Assembly (NCBI GenBank): GCA_003223995.1
Contig: QHYA01000041.1
Coordinates: 1 to 17,157 of the forward strand
DNA length: 17,157 nucleotides
DNA from: Acidobacteriota bacterium
Lineage (GTDB): Bacteria > Acidobacteriota > Polarisedimenticolia > QHYA01
Reading direction: 5' to 3'
Shown: piece after piece, positions 1 to 7,185 of the stretch
Layout of the letters: every line of letters begins with the position of its first letter
How positions within the stretch are numbered: the stretch's first letter is position 1
Notes under the pieces: model-generated
Seen by the model: the letters and a program-made list of their open reading frames with translations, nothing else
Database searches by the model: none
What the model was told of the DNA's origin: nothing
Program-made: the position numbers and the translations under genes

Positions 1-153
1 GAAGCCCTTCGCCCGCTTGCGAACCTTCACCACGGTGATGCGCCGGGGCGAGACCTCGACCCCCAACGAAGGGACCGGAGGGCGGAACGCGAACGCCGGG
101 CCCGCTCTCGGAAGGCGGGACAGCAGCCTGGACAGGGGCGAGGTCTCGGCCAT
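1..153 (-). CDS. PilM/GspL-like pilus or secretion assembly protein, N-terminal fragment
   Basis: Only the first 51 codons are inside the window; the gene runs off the left edge. The start is ATG at 153-151, with a GAGGA Shine-Dalgarno core about 5 nt upstream, 6 nt after the stop of the GspE-like ATPase gene. After a basic, proline-rich beginning the fragment reads LGVEVSPRRITVVKVRK. This resembles the first beta-strand of the actin-like fold in PilM-type proteins, where a G-hydrophobic-(D/E)-hydrophobic pattern leads into a strand ending in V-K-V. PilM and GspL are cytosolic actin-like partners that link the inner-membrane platform to the assembly ATPase. The position directly after gspE and gspF supports that role. 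The fragment is too short to separate PilM from GspL or from another actin-fold protein. Confidence 0.55.
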   Translation of the reverse strand, partial: MAETSPLSRLLSRLPRAGPAFAFRPPVPSLGVEVSPRRITVVKVRKRAKGF

Positions 154-159
154 GTTTCC

Positions 160-1833
160 TCAGTCGACGAAGGTGACCTTGTTGATCTCCCGCAGCGTGG
201 TCTTCCCCTCGAAGACCTTCTCGAGAGCCGACTCGCGCAGGAAGGTCATCCCCTCGTCCTTGGCGGCGCGCTTGATGTCAGCGCCAGGACGCTTTTCGAG
301 GATCATCTCGCGGATTCTGTCGGACATGTCCAGCAGCTCCGCGATCGCCGTCCGGCCGCGGTACCCCGTTCCGTTGCAATCGATGCAGCCCCGCCCATCG
401 TAGAAAGTGAAGTCGCTGTAGGGGCCGTACTCGAGCCCGGACTCCTCGAGGAGGCTGCGGCTTGCCTTGAGGGGACGCTTGCATGAGGCACAGATCAGCC
501 GGACCAGCCTCTGCGCCAGGACGCAGTTGAGGGCCGAGACGAAGTTGTAGGGCTCGACCTTCATGTTCAGGAAGCGGCCCAGGACGTCCACCACGTTGTT
601 GGCGTGGACCGTCGTGAAGACGAGGTGGCCGGTCAGCGCCGACTGGATGGCGATGTTCGCCGTCTCCTCGTCGCGGATCTCCCCGACCATGATCTTGTCC
701 GGGTCGTGGCGCAGGATCGAGCGCAGCCCGCGGGCGAAGGTCAGTCCCTTCTTCTCGTTGACAGGGATCTGGGTGATGCCCGGGAGCTGGTACTCGACCG
801 GATCTTCGATCGTGATGATCTTGTCCTCCTCGTTGCGGATCTCCGAGAGCGCCGCGTACAGGGTGGTGGTCTTGCCCGAGCCGGTCGGCCCGGTCACCAG
901 CACCATCCCGTAGGGTTCGGTGATGAAGCGCCGCAGCCGGTGAAGCTCCCGATCGTTGAACCCGCAGATGTCCAGGGAGAGAGACTTGAAGTCCTCGTTT
1001 GCGGACTCCTTGTCGAGAATGCGGATGACCGCGTCCTCTCCGTGCACCGAAGGCATGACGGAGACGCGGAAGTCGATGGCGCGCCCCTTGACTTTGAGCT
1101 TGAAGCGACCGTCTTGCGGGACGCGCTTCTCGGAGATGTCCAGCTCGGACATGACCTTGATCCGCGAGATGATCGTCGAGTGGAACTTCTTGTCGATCGG
1201 CTCCATCGCCTGATAGAGGACCCCGTCGATCCGGTACTTGATCACGACCTCCCGCTCGCGCGTCTCGACGTGGACGTCCGAGGCCCTTCGCTGGAGCGCG
1301 TTGAAGATGGTCGAATCGACGAGCTTGATGATGGGAGACTGGTCCGACGTCAGCTTGTCGATGTTCAGCGTCTCCTCGCCGTCCTCGTCCTCGCCCAAGA
1401 GCTGGATCTTGAACTCCTCGGTCGCCTCTTCGAGCACCCTCTGGGAGGATTCGCTCTTCTTCAGGATCTCCTGGATCGCGGTCCGCGTGCCCACCGAGAC
1501 CTCGATGACCTTCCCCAGGAGCAGCTCCAGCTCGTCGATCATCAGGACGTCGGAAGGATCCGACACGACGATGCTCAGGCGCGAGCCGTCCTGCTTGTAC
1601 GGAACGAAGTTGTAGCGGAACATCAGGTCCACGGGGATCGAACGGAACAGCTCGTGGTCGATGGTGAACTGATCCAGGTCCACGTACTCGATCCCCAGAC
1701 GATCGGCCATCCTGCGCGCCTGGATCTCCTCGGTAGTGAACTCGTCCCCCTCCTCCTGGAGGACCAGCGGGGATTCCTCTTGGGCAGTGTGCTCGGCGCC
1801 GATGGGGCCGCGTGGCTTCGGGTTCTCTTGCAT
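160..1833 (-). CDS. gspE: GspE/PilB-family secretion or pilus assembly ATPase
   Basis: Hexameric cytoplasmic ATPase that powers pseudopilus or pilus assembly at the inner membrane. The 557-residue protein has the full family layout: an N-terminal MshEN/GspE-N-like domain (about 30-125), a linker, then the ATPase core. Visible motifs are Walker A GPTGSGKTT (315-323), the Asp-box region around TIEDPVEY (341-348), Walker B around IMVGEIRDEE (381-390), and the His box in TGHLVFTTVHAN (401-412). Two CxxC pairs, C448/C451 and C483/C486, form the usual zinc-binding insertion of GspE and PilB. The start at 1833 has a GAAGAG sequence just upstream and lies 9 nt after the gspF stop, so it is in the same transcript. 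Length and motifs are normal and no defect is seen. Sequence alone does not decide between type II secretion (GspE) and type IV pilus (PilB); no prepilin is in view. Confidence 0.93.
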   Translation of the reverse strand: MQENPKPRGPIGAEHTAQEESPLVLQEEGDEFTTEEIQARRMADRLGIEYVDLDQFTIDHELFRSIPVDLMFRYNFVPYKQDGSRLSIVVSDPSDVLMIDELELLLGKVIEVSVGTRTAIQEILKKSESSQRVLEEATEEFKIQLLGEDEDGEETLNIDKLTSDQSPIIKLVDSTIFNALQRRASDVHVETREREVVIKYRIDGVLYQAMEPIDKKFHSTIISRIKVMSELDISEKRVPQDGRFKLKVKGRAIDFRVSVMPSVHGEDAVIRILDKESANEDFKSLSLDICGFNDRELHRLRRFITEPYGMVLVTGPTGSGKTTTLYAALSEIRNEEDKIITIEDPVEYQLPGITQIPVNEKKGLTFARGLRSILRHDPDKIMVGEIRDEETANIAIQSALTGHLVFTTVHANNVVDVLGRFLNMKVEPYNFVSALNCVLAQRLVRLICASCKRPLKASRSLLEESGLEYGPYSDFTFYDGRGCIDCNGTGYRGRTAIAELLDMSDRIREMILEKRPGADIKRAAKDEGMTFLRESALEKVFEGKTTLREINKVTFVD

Positions 1834-1842
1834 GAGCTCTTC

Positions 1843-3066
1843 TCAGAACGAGAACTTCTGGCCTCCGTAAGCCTGCAGCAGCGGGTAGTAGATCGCCAGC
1901 AGGATCCCGCCCACTAGCACGGCCATGACGATCAGCACCAGGGGCTCGATGAGCGAGACGATGTTGGTCAGTTGCGCGTCGATCTCCTCGTCGAGGAAGT
2001 CCGAGATGGAGTTGAGCATCTCCTCGAGGGCTCCCGTCGATTCCCCGACCTTGATCATCTCCACAGAGATGTTCGAGAACAGCCCCGTCTTCTCCAGCGA
2101 GTCCCACAGCGGCTGCCCCTCCTTGACCTTCTGCGCGACCGTCTGGACGTTCCGCGTGAAGACGAGGTTGCCGATGGCCCCTGAGGTGATCTCCAGGGAG
2201 GTGACGAGCGGGATGCCTCCGGAGACCAGAGTGGAGAGGGTGCGCGAGAAGCGGCTGATCGCATAGGAGTTCCAGACACGGCCGAGCAAGGGCAGGCGCA
2301 GCTTGAGGCGGTCGAGTGCCATGCTCCCCGCCTCGGTCTGCCGCCAGAGGGAGAAGGAGGCGGCGGCGCCGATCACGACCGCAATGATGACGATGATGTT
2401 CCCGCGCACGAAGGTGGCGAAGGTCACCAGAATCTGGGTAATGAGGGGGAGGTCCTTGGCGCCGAAGTCCGTATAGAACTTGGCGAAGTTCGGGATCACG
2501 AAGTAGATCAGGATGCAGATCAGCACCATGGACAGACACATCAGGATGATCGGATAGATCAGAGCCGAGGTGACCTTGCGACGCAGGCCGAGCAGGGTCT
2601 TGACGTAGGCGATGTATCGGCGCAGCACCGTGGCGATCTCCCCCGAGCGCTCTCCCGAGGCCAGCGTCGAGGAGTAGATCTTCGGGAACAGGCCCTGCGC
2701 GTTGAAGGCCTCCGAGAGCGCCTCGCCGGCTTTGACACGGTCCCGGATGTCCTCCAGCGCCGCCCGGAACGCGTGGTTCTTCCTTCGTTCGAGGAGGATA
2801 TCGAGGCTCGCGATGATCGGCAGCCCGGCGCGGATGAGGGCCGAAAGCTCCTGGTTGAAGAGAAGAAACTCCTTGGTGGAGACCTTCGGGCGGAGCGGGG
2901 ACAGGTTCCGCAGGAGGCGGGCAAGACCGCTCTTGCGACGCACCGAGATGACGAACAGGTCCTTCCGCTCGCAGTCGTGACGGAGGGCGGTCTCGTCCTC
3001 GGCGATGATCGTCTCCTCGAGGATATCCCCGCTGGGCGTTCCCAGGCGGCAGGCAAATTCAGGCAT
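1843..3066 (-). CDS. gspF: GspF/PilC-family inner-membrane platform protein
   Basis: Polytopic inner-membrane protein that forms the platform contacted by the GspE/PilB ATPase. The 407-residue protein has the two repeated cytoplasmic GspF domains (about 65-190 and 265-390). The first contains the family signature SSTLASGERSGEIATVL and the second the matching VEMIKVGESTGALEEML. Hydrophobic segments lie near 167-193, 222-241 and 369-395, the usual three-helix topology. The N-terminal 60 residues form the typical small beta-rich extension seen in PilC/GspF (MPEFACRLGTPSGDILEETI...). The ATG overlaps the upstream stop by one base (TGATG at 3068-3064), so translation is probably coupled to the secretin-domain gene. 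An AAGGTGG site inside that gene is the likely ribosome binding site. Confidence 0.93.
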   Translation of the reverse strand: MPEFACRLGTPSGDILEETIIAEDETALRHDCERKDLFVISVRRKSGLARLLRNLSPLRPKVSTKEFLLFNQELSALIRAGLPIIASLDILLERRKNHAFRAALEDIRDRVKAGEALSEAFNAQGLFPKIYSSTLASGERSGEIATVLRRYIAYVKTLLGLRRKVTSALIYPIILMCLSMVLICILIYFVIPNFAKFYTDFGAKDLPLITQILVTFATFVRGNIIVIIAVVIGAAASFSLWRQTEAGSMALDRLKLRLPLLGRVWNSYAISRFSRTLSTLVSGGIPLVTSLEITSGAIGNLVFTRNVQTVAQKVKEGQPLWDSLEKTGLFSNISVEMIKVGESTGALEEMLNSISDFLDEEIDAQLTNIVSLIEPLVLIVMAVLVGGILLAIYYPLLQAYGGQKFSF

Positions 3067-3908
3067 CAGTCCACCACCTTGGCCCGGATCGTCAGGAAGA
3101 GGGCCTTTTCGCTCTTCTCGCTGCGGGCGGCGACGAGCGTCAGCGCCAGGTTCGGCTGGAGGTTCAGCTTGGTCGAATAGACCTGCCGCCAGATCGGCGG
3201 CTGTTGCTCCGCGCGCTTCGCGCTTGAAGCGCTCCCTGAACCGAGCTTCGGGGGCGTTGTCTCCGCGTGGACGTCCTTGCGCACCGTGAACGGATCGATG
3301 CGGATCACCCCGTGCTCGTCATCCACCGACTGGATCCCCAGCTCGATGCTGTACGCGCCTGATCGGTCCTCCCCGGCCAGCGTTCGGCTCGTCACCGCCC
3401 CTTCCGAGCCGGTGATCGACACCGAGTCGATCCGCTTGCAGTTCTTCCACTTCGTGATATCCGCCAGCACGTCGGTGATCCCGCGGACCTCCTTCGAGAG
3501 GCTCTGCTGGCCCCCGGGCTCCTGGCTGCACAGCAGCAGATTGATCGTCACCCCGACGTTGCGAGGGGGCACGTCGAAGGAGCGGATCAGGTCGGTGACG
3601 CGGGCCAGCGCTTCCTCCGTGTCCTGCACGATGAGAGTGTGCAGGGCAGGCTGGAGCGTGTAGGAGCCCCGCTCGGACAGGGCGGGCTGGATCAGTTGTG
3701 CGACATCTCCGGGATTGCGGTACCGGATCGTGAAGCTCCGGGCGCGAAGCGCGGCAACGGGCCCAGCCGGTGGGCCGGCAGGAGCGGGCTGGGCGACAGA
3801 GCCGGACTGCCCCTCCTTGACCGGAGCCGCGGCGCCCTGCTGCCCCGTCAGGACGAGCAGCAACGCTCCGGCCGCTGCGGCGGCCAGAGGGAAGCCGCGG
3901 GATCTCAC
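3066..3908 (-). CDS. Exported protein with a secretin N (NolW-like) domain but no secretin barrel
   Basis: 280 residues. A basic start followed by an Ala/Leu-rich stretch up to about residue 28 (ending QQGAAA) is a Sec signal peptide; a Pro/Ala-rich linker follows. Residues about 58-115 (FTIRYRNPGDVAQLIQPALS, then LIVQDTEEALARVTDLIRSFD) match the secretin N1/NolW fold that precedes the pore in GspD and PilQ. The rest (about 118-280) is beta-rich and ends LALTLVAARSEKSEKALFL plus a short tail. This faintly recalls the end of a secretin core, but it is far too short for the usual gate and barrel. GTG is the start; it overlaps the anti-sigma stop as GTGA (3908-3905). The N domain is well supported. 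The whole-protein function is unknown: it may be a periplasmic adaptor or a much reduced secretin. Confidence 0.7.
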   Translation of the reverse strand: MRSRGFPLAAAAAGALLLVLTGQQGAAAPVKEGQSGSVAQPAPAGPPAGPVAALRARSFTIRYRNPGDVAQLIQPALSERGSYTLQPALHTLIVQDTEEALARVTDLIRSFDVPPRNVGVTINLLLCSQEPGGQQSLSKEVRGITDVLADITKWKNCKRIDSVSITGSEGAVTSRTLAGEDRSGAYSIELGIQSVDDEHGVIRIDPFTVRKDVHAETTPPKLGSGSASSAKRAEQQPPIWRQVYSTKLNLQPNLALTLVAARSEKSEKALFLTIRAKVVD

Positions 3909-4531
3909 AGGTCCATTCCCTCGTCGAGGATCAACACCAGATCGCTTGGCTCGACCCCGGCGCCAGCCTCAGCGTCGTCACCAATCCGCATGTGCACCAC
4001 GCGAGCCGTGGGAGAGGCGACTGACTCCACCGGAGCCGGGGTCGGACCGCGCGAAGGATGGACTTGCGACCGCGCCGCCTCGCCGGTCCGGCCAGAGGCG
4101 ATCCTGGCCGCCGGGGCGGGCCGGGCACCGGCGGCGTGCTGGGCCAGCCCCGGCAGACCCGGGGTCCATCTCGCCGCCACCTGCCAGGAGAGGACGAAAG
4201 CCAGCGCGAAGACCGCCGCCAGGGCGAGAGTCGGAGCCAGGCGCTTCGGAGCCAACACGCCGGCGTCGAGCAACCGCCCGAACAGCCCTGTTTCCCGGTC
4301 CTGCTGCTCGATGGCCACCCGGAGACGACTGTTGAAACCGGTCCAGTCGGGCTGGGGAGCCTCGCGGGCGGCCAGGGCGAAGAGGAGCGCCGGATCGATC
4401 CGGACCGCTTCATCCCGGCACGATGCGCAGTTGCTCAGATGGGCCAGGAACGCATTGCCTGCGGGCGGGGGGAATTCCCCCCCTCGCGCGCCAAGGCGGT
4501 CCCGAGCCAGCTCGCAGCTCATGGGGTCCAT
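3905..4531 (-). CDS. Membrane anti-sigma factor with zinc-finger (ZAS-like) domain
   Basis: A 208-residue protein from the chosen ATG at 4531 (MDPMSCELARDRLG). The open frame extends upstream to 4732, but that part overlaps the sigma gene and reads like non-coding arginine/proline-rich sequence. The 4531 start has GAGAGGGAAG about 10 nt upstream. The zinc-finger motif H31-x3-C35-x2-C38 (HLSNCASC) is the hallmark of ZAS anti-sigma domains, which hold ECF sigma factors. One transmembrane helix lies near 98-120 (LAPTLALAAVFALAFVLSWQVAA region), followed by a Pro/Ala-rich periplasmic tail ending in an acidic segment (LVLILDEGMDL). The sigma gene ends 40 nt upstream, the standard pairing. The likely role is to sequester that sigma factor at the membrane until an envelope signal releases it. 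Confidence 0.85.
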   Translation of the reverse strand: MDPMSCELARDRLGARGGEFPPPAGNAFLAHLSNCASCRDEAVRIDPALLFALAAREAPQPDWTGFNSRLRVAIEQQDRETGLFGRLLDAGVLAPKRLAPTLALAAVFALAFVLSWQVAARWTPGLPGLAQHAAGARPAPAARIASGRTGEAARSQVHPSRGPTPAPVESVASPTARVVHMRIGDDAEAGAGVEPSDLVLILDEGMDL

Positions 4532-4571
4532 TGCGGCTCGCTTCCCTCTCTTCCGGACGCCCCCTTCGACC

Positions 4572-5147
4572 TCAGGGGCGCGGCTTGTCCTTGCTGCGGG
4601 GAGGCACGAAGTATTCCGGAAAACGCCGCCGGAGCGCGTCGCGAAGGACGGCGCGCGCCTGGAAGAGGGTGTTGCGCACGGTGGAGGTCGTGACTCCCAG
4701 CGAGCGTGCGATCTCCTCTGTCTGGAGCCCATCCACCTCGCGCAAGGTGAAGATCATCCGCTGGCGGTCGGTCAGCTCCCCCGCGACGGTTTCGTAGACT
4801 CTTCGCAGCTCCCGGCTCCCGGCCGAATCCGCCGGATTGCCCGCGGTCTGCTCCGCCTGCTCGAGAGGAACCTCCACTCCGCGACCCTGATGCCGCCTGT
4901 AGTCGACGGCCAGGTTCACGGTGATGCGGTAGAGCCACGTGTCGAACTTCCTCTCGGGCCTGTAACGGCGGATGACCCGCCAAAGCCTCACGAAAACCAG
5001 TTGGGCGACGTCCCGAGCGTCCTCGGCATTCCTGACCACCTGATAGGCCGTCCGGAACACCCGGTCCCGCTTGAGGAGCACCAGCTCCTCGAAGGCATCC
5101 AGCTCACCCGCCGCGGACCTCCGGATCAGTTCGGCTTCGTCTGCCAT
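4572..5147 (-). CDS. ECF-family RNA polymerase sigma factor
   Basis: A 191-residue sigma-70 family protein with only regions 2 and 4, the ECF (group 4) layout. Region 2 covers about 15-85: DAFEELV, then DARDVAQLVFVRLWRVIRR for core binding and -10 contact, then FDTWLYRITVNLAVDYRR. Region 4 covers about 125-178: LTDRQRMIFTLREVDGLQTEEIARSLGV, then the recognition helix TTSTVRNTLFQARAVLR. The start is ATG at 5147; no strong Shine-Dalgarno site is seen. It is the first gene of the cluster anti-sigma, secretin-N protein, gspF, gspE, PilM-like, so the natural inference is that it controls its own transcript and this secretion machinery. I could not find a convincing ECF-type -35/-10 pair in the 212 nt upstream. 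Confidence 0.93.
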   Translation of the reverse strand: MADEAELIRRSAAGELDAFEELVLLKRDRVFRTAYQVVRNAEDARDVAQLVFVRLWRVIRRYRPERKFDTWLYRITVNLAVDYRRHQGRGVEVPLEQAEQTAGNPADSAGSRELRRVYETVAGELTDRQRMIFTLREVDGLQTEEIARSLGVTTSTVRNTLFQARAVLRDALRRRFPEYFVPPRSKDKPRP

Positions 5148-5291
5148 CGCTCGAGCGAGGGGCGTCCGGAGGCTCGCGAGTTCAACTCAATTACGCGGCC
5201 TTGTCCCGGAGCGTCTAGCTGAATCCACAACCCCATTCTCCCAGGGAAGCGACGGGCTCCTGACCCGGAAATCGGCTGATCGCCGGCGAGC

Positions 5292-5307
5292 GCCTGAAGT
5301 GTCAGGC
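5292..5307. repeat. Short perfect inverted repeat upstream of the sigma gene
   Basis: GCCTGA-agtg-TCAGGC is a 6-bp perfect stem with a 4-nt loop, in the gap between the DUF2062 stop (5360) and the sigma start (5147). It has no T tract on either side, so it is a poor intrinsic terminator. It could be a weak end signal for the upstream operon or an operator for the sigma operon. Confidence 0.3.
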
Positions 5308-5359
5308 CCCGGCCGACAGGGGTAGGGCATGGGAAGCCGGTCAGTTCGCTGGAAAGGAC

Positions 5360-5974
5360 TCAGTGTCGGTTGGAACCCGCCGCCCGTGGCTCAGTGGACG
5401 GTAGCGGCTTCATCTGACCGGAGGATTGGGCCGTTTTCCCCTGCCCAACCGAGTGGACCGACTTCCCGTGGGCGACAGCATGAGCCAGAGGGCCCAGATC
5501 ATGCCGCTCCCTCACCCGGCGGATGATCGGCAAGGCCAGGAAGTACGAAACCGTGCCAGCTACGATCGAGAGCGTCAAGCTTCCGATGAAGAACGGCAGC
5601 CATCCCGGCTTCAATGCCCACCAGAGATCCTCGAAGTAGAGCCAGAGGGCCTGGAACGAAAGCAAGTCCTGGAGAACGGGCAGGGGGAGCTGCGGAGGCG
5701 CCGATCCGGTCATCCACGATCCGACCAGGGTCGCGAATGTCACGATGGGGACCAGGGTGTACGGGTTGTTGGCGAACGTTCCCCAGATCACAGCCAAACG
5801 GTTGAGCTTCAAAGCAAAGGCTAGGGCAAGAGCGATGACCGTATGAAAGCCGATGAAGGGAGAGAAAGCGATCCCGAAGCCCACCGCGAAGGCCAGGGAG
5901 GTGCGCTCGGGGGTGTCGTTCGTGTGCAGGAGCCGCCTGGCGAGGACGCGCGATCTTTCCTTCGAGATCCACAT
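5360..5974 (-). CDS. DUF2062 family membrane protein
   Basis: A 204-residue protein from ATG 5974 (MWISKERSRVLARRLL). The frame is open further upstream, but that stretch overlaps thiL and looks non-coding. The DUF2062 signature is clear: TPERTSLAFAVGFGIAFSPF, then IGFHTVIALALAFALKLNRL, then GTFANNPYTLVPIV. This is a short cytosolic start followed by a paired hydrophobic hairpin (about 22-65) with a conserved N-N-P turn. A further hydrophobic region near 120-150 (LPFFIGSLTLSIVAGTVSYFLAL) makes it a multi-span inner-membrane protein. The last 40 residues are hydrophilic with an imperfect 9-residue repeat (HGKSVHSVG, QGKTAQSSG). The biochemical function of the family is not established. The start lacks a strong Shine-Dalgarno site and lies 113 nt after thiL across a structured gap. 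Confidence 0.82.
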   Translation of the reverse strand: MWISKERSRVLARRLLHTNDTPERTSLAFAVGFGIAFSPFIGFHTVIALALAFALKLNRLAVIWGTFANNPYTLVPIVTFATLVGSWMTGSAPPQLPLPVLQDLLSFQALWLYFEDLWWALKPGWLPFFIGSLTLSIVAGTVSYFLALPIIRRVRERHDLGPLAHAVAHGKSVHSVGQGKTAQSSGQMKPLPSTEPRAAGSNRH

Positions 5975-5994
5975 TGGGTTTTCGTCCCAGCCGA

Positions 5995-6041
5995 AGCTCC
6001 CGGCCCGGGGAGCTCCCAAGAGCGTGAATGTATCTTGGGAG
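5995..6041 (-). other. Two adjoining hairpins between thiL and the DUF2062 gene
   Basis: In transcription order there is first a 9-bp stem (CTCCCAAGA at 6041-6033 with TCTTGGGAG at 6021-6013, 11-nt loop). A 7-bp stem follows (AGCTCCC at 6014-6008 with GGGAGCT at 6001-5995, 6-nt loop). They share two bases, so only one can form fully at a time. No U run follows, so a simple terminator is unlikely. They may set differential expression, act as an RNA processing site, or be a remnant palindromic repeat. No function is proven. Confidence 0.4.
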
Positions 6042-6087
6042 GCATGCAGGGCGCAACCGGTCGCCTCCCGCCCCTCCCGCCGGGGGT

Positions 6088-7185
6088 TTACCGCTGCCGG
6101 TGATGGGGCCGGAAGTGGTCGAACCCGAGGTGAGGCAGGGAGCGGCGGGCACCCTCCTCGCCACAGAGGACCATCCCGTGCTCGCGAGAAACGACCGTGC
6201 CGATCGCGATGAGGTCGCTTCCAACGCTGCGCGCGATCCGGCGGAGCACCGCTTCGGAAGGCCCGGGGCCGCAGAGGAGTAATTCGTAGTCCTCCCCCCC
6301 TCCCAGGGCCGCTCGCAGGGCGCCCACAGGGCCAAGGAAGTGGAGAGCGGCAGGATGCAGGGGCACCCTCTGCTCGTCGATCTCGGCTCCAACGCCGCTC
6401 GCCCGGCACAAACGCCGCAGATCTATTGCGAGCCCGTCGGAGAGGTCCATCATCGCCGTAGGGACGGAGGAGCGGCCAAAGGCCGCCCCCGCGGCGAGGG
6501 GCGGGCGGGGGCGGAGATGCGCCATGACAGCGATGGTCTCGAGGGAATGCTCCAGACGCCCAGCCGAACGGAGGGATGGGGTTTGTCTGTGCTTGAGCGC
6601 CGACCGCCAGGGCCTCGCCCCGTTCCGGAGTCTCACCAGGCCCGTGGCTGCGCCTCCCAGAGGGCCGGTGACGTAGATGCGGTCGCCCGGCCGGGCGCCG
6701 CTGCGGCGGATCGGCCTCTTCCCCGCGAGACGGCCCACGACCACCACATCGAGCATGAGCTTGGTCTTGGAGGAAGACAGGTCCCCTCCGAGCAGCGGGA
6801 TGCCGATCTCCCGCGCTTCCTCGTGAAAGGAGGCCAGGATCGCGTCCGTCAGTCGCCCGGGAGTACGAGCGGGGATGGCAAAAGACAGCAGGCACGCCAG
6901 CGGTGCTCCCCCCATGGCGCCAATGTCGCTCGCGGCGGCCGCCAGGGCTTTCCGGCCAATGAAAAGAGCCGGGGTGTACCGCAGGTCAAAATGGATCCCT
7001 TCGACAAAGAGATCCGTCGAGATCAGGACCGGCGAGGCAGCCGGCCAGGGAAGCTGCGCCGCGTCGTCCCCGATGCCGAGCGATCCACGCGGGGGGCGTG
7101 CACCGGCCCAGCGGCGGGCGATCCGCTCCAGCAGTTCCTCTTCGCCGCTGACGTCTTCATTCGCAACGCGTTCCCTGGCCCTCAC
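6088..7185 (-). CDS. thiL: Thiamine-monophosphate kinase
   Basis: Catalyses ATP-dependent phosphorylation of thiamine phosphate to thiamine diphosphate, the last step of cofactor synthesis, in the cytosol. The 365-residue protein has the PurM/ThiL-fold signatures: GIGDDAA (37-43) for metal and nucleotide binding, STDLFVEGIHFDL (56-68), IGRKALAAAASDIGAMGG (76-93), then GGDLSSS, then MMDLSDGLAIDLRRLC, and GGGEDYELLLC near the C-terminus. The GTG start overlaps the lon stop as GTGA (7185-7182), so translation is coupled to lon. The N-terminal extension of about 14 residues before EEELLERIARRW is slightly longer than usual and may include a few untranslated codons. The stop is TAA, unlike the TGA used by most neighbours. 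Confidence 0.95.
   Translation of the reverse strand: MRARERVANEDVSGEEELLERIARRWAGARPPRGSLGIGDDAAQLPWPAASPVLISTDLFVEGIHFDLRYTPALFIGRKALAAAASDIGAMGGAPLACLLSFAIPARTPGRLTDAILASFHEEAREIGIPLLGGDLSSSKTKLMLDVVVVGRLAGKRPIRRSGARPGDRIYVTGPLGGAATGLVRLRNGARPWRSALKHRQTPSLRSAGRLEHSLETIAVMAHLRPRPPLAAGAAFGRSSVPTAMMDLSDGLAIDLRRLCRASGVGAEIDEQRVPLHPAALHFLGPVGALRAALGGGEDYELLLCGPGPSEAVLRRIARSVGSDLIAIGTVVSREHGMVLCGEEGARRSLPHLGFDHFRPHHRQR

Noticed and set aside
604..1917. Plus-strand open frame of about 437 codons opposite gspE
   Set aside because: Antisense to gspE, with composition dominated by Asp, Leu, Arg and Val from mirrored codons. No domain and no ribosome site.
278..2539. Very long minus-strand open frame (about 750 codons) across gspE and gspF
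   Set aside because: It is a shifted frame over two well-recognised genes, is rich in Arg, Gly and His, and matches no family. Such shadows are common in GC-rich DNA.
4532..4732. Upstream extension of the anti-sigma factor
   Set aside because: The extension overlaps the sigma gene and looks random. The ATG at 4531 has a good ribosome site and gives a normal ZAS domain start.
3639..5222. Plus-strand open frame of about 527 codons opposite the anti-sigma and sigma genes
   Set aside because: Antisense shadow. The minus-strand genes have clear zinc-finger and sigma motifs, and this frame has none.
5975..6895. Extension of the DUF2062 frame through thiL
   Set aside because: The extension is out of frame with thiL and non-family in content. 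The DUF2062 domain starts at ATG 5974.
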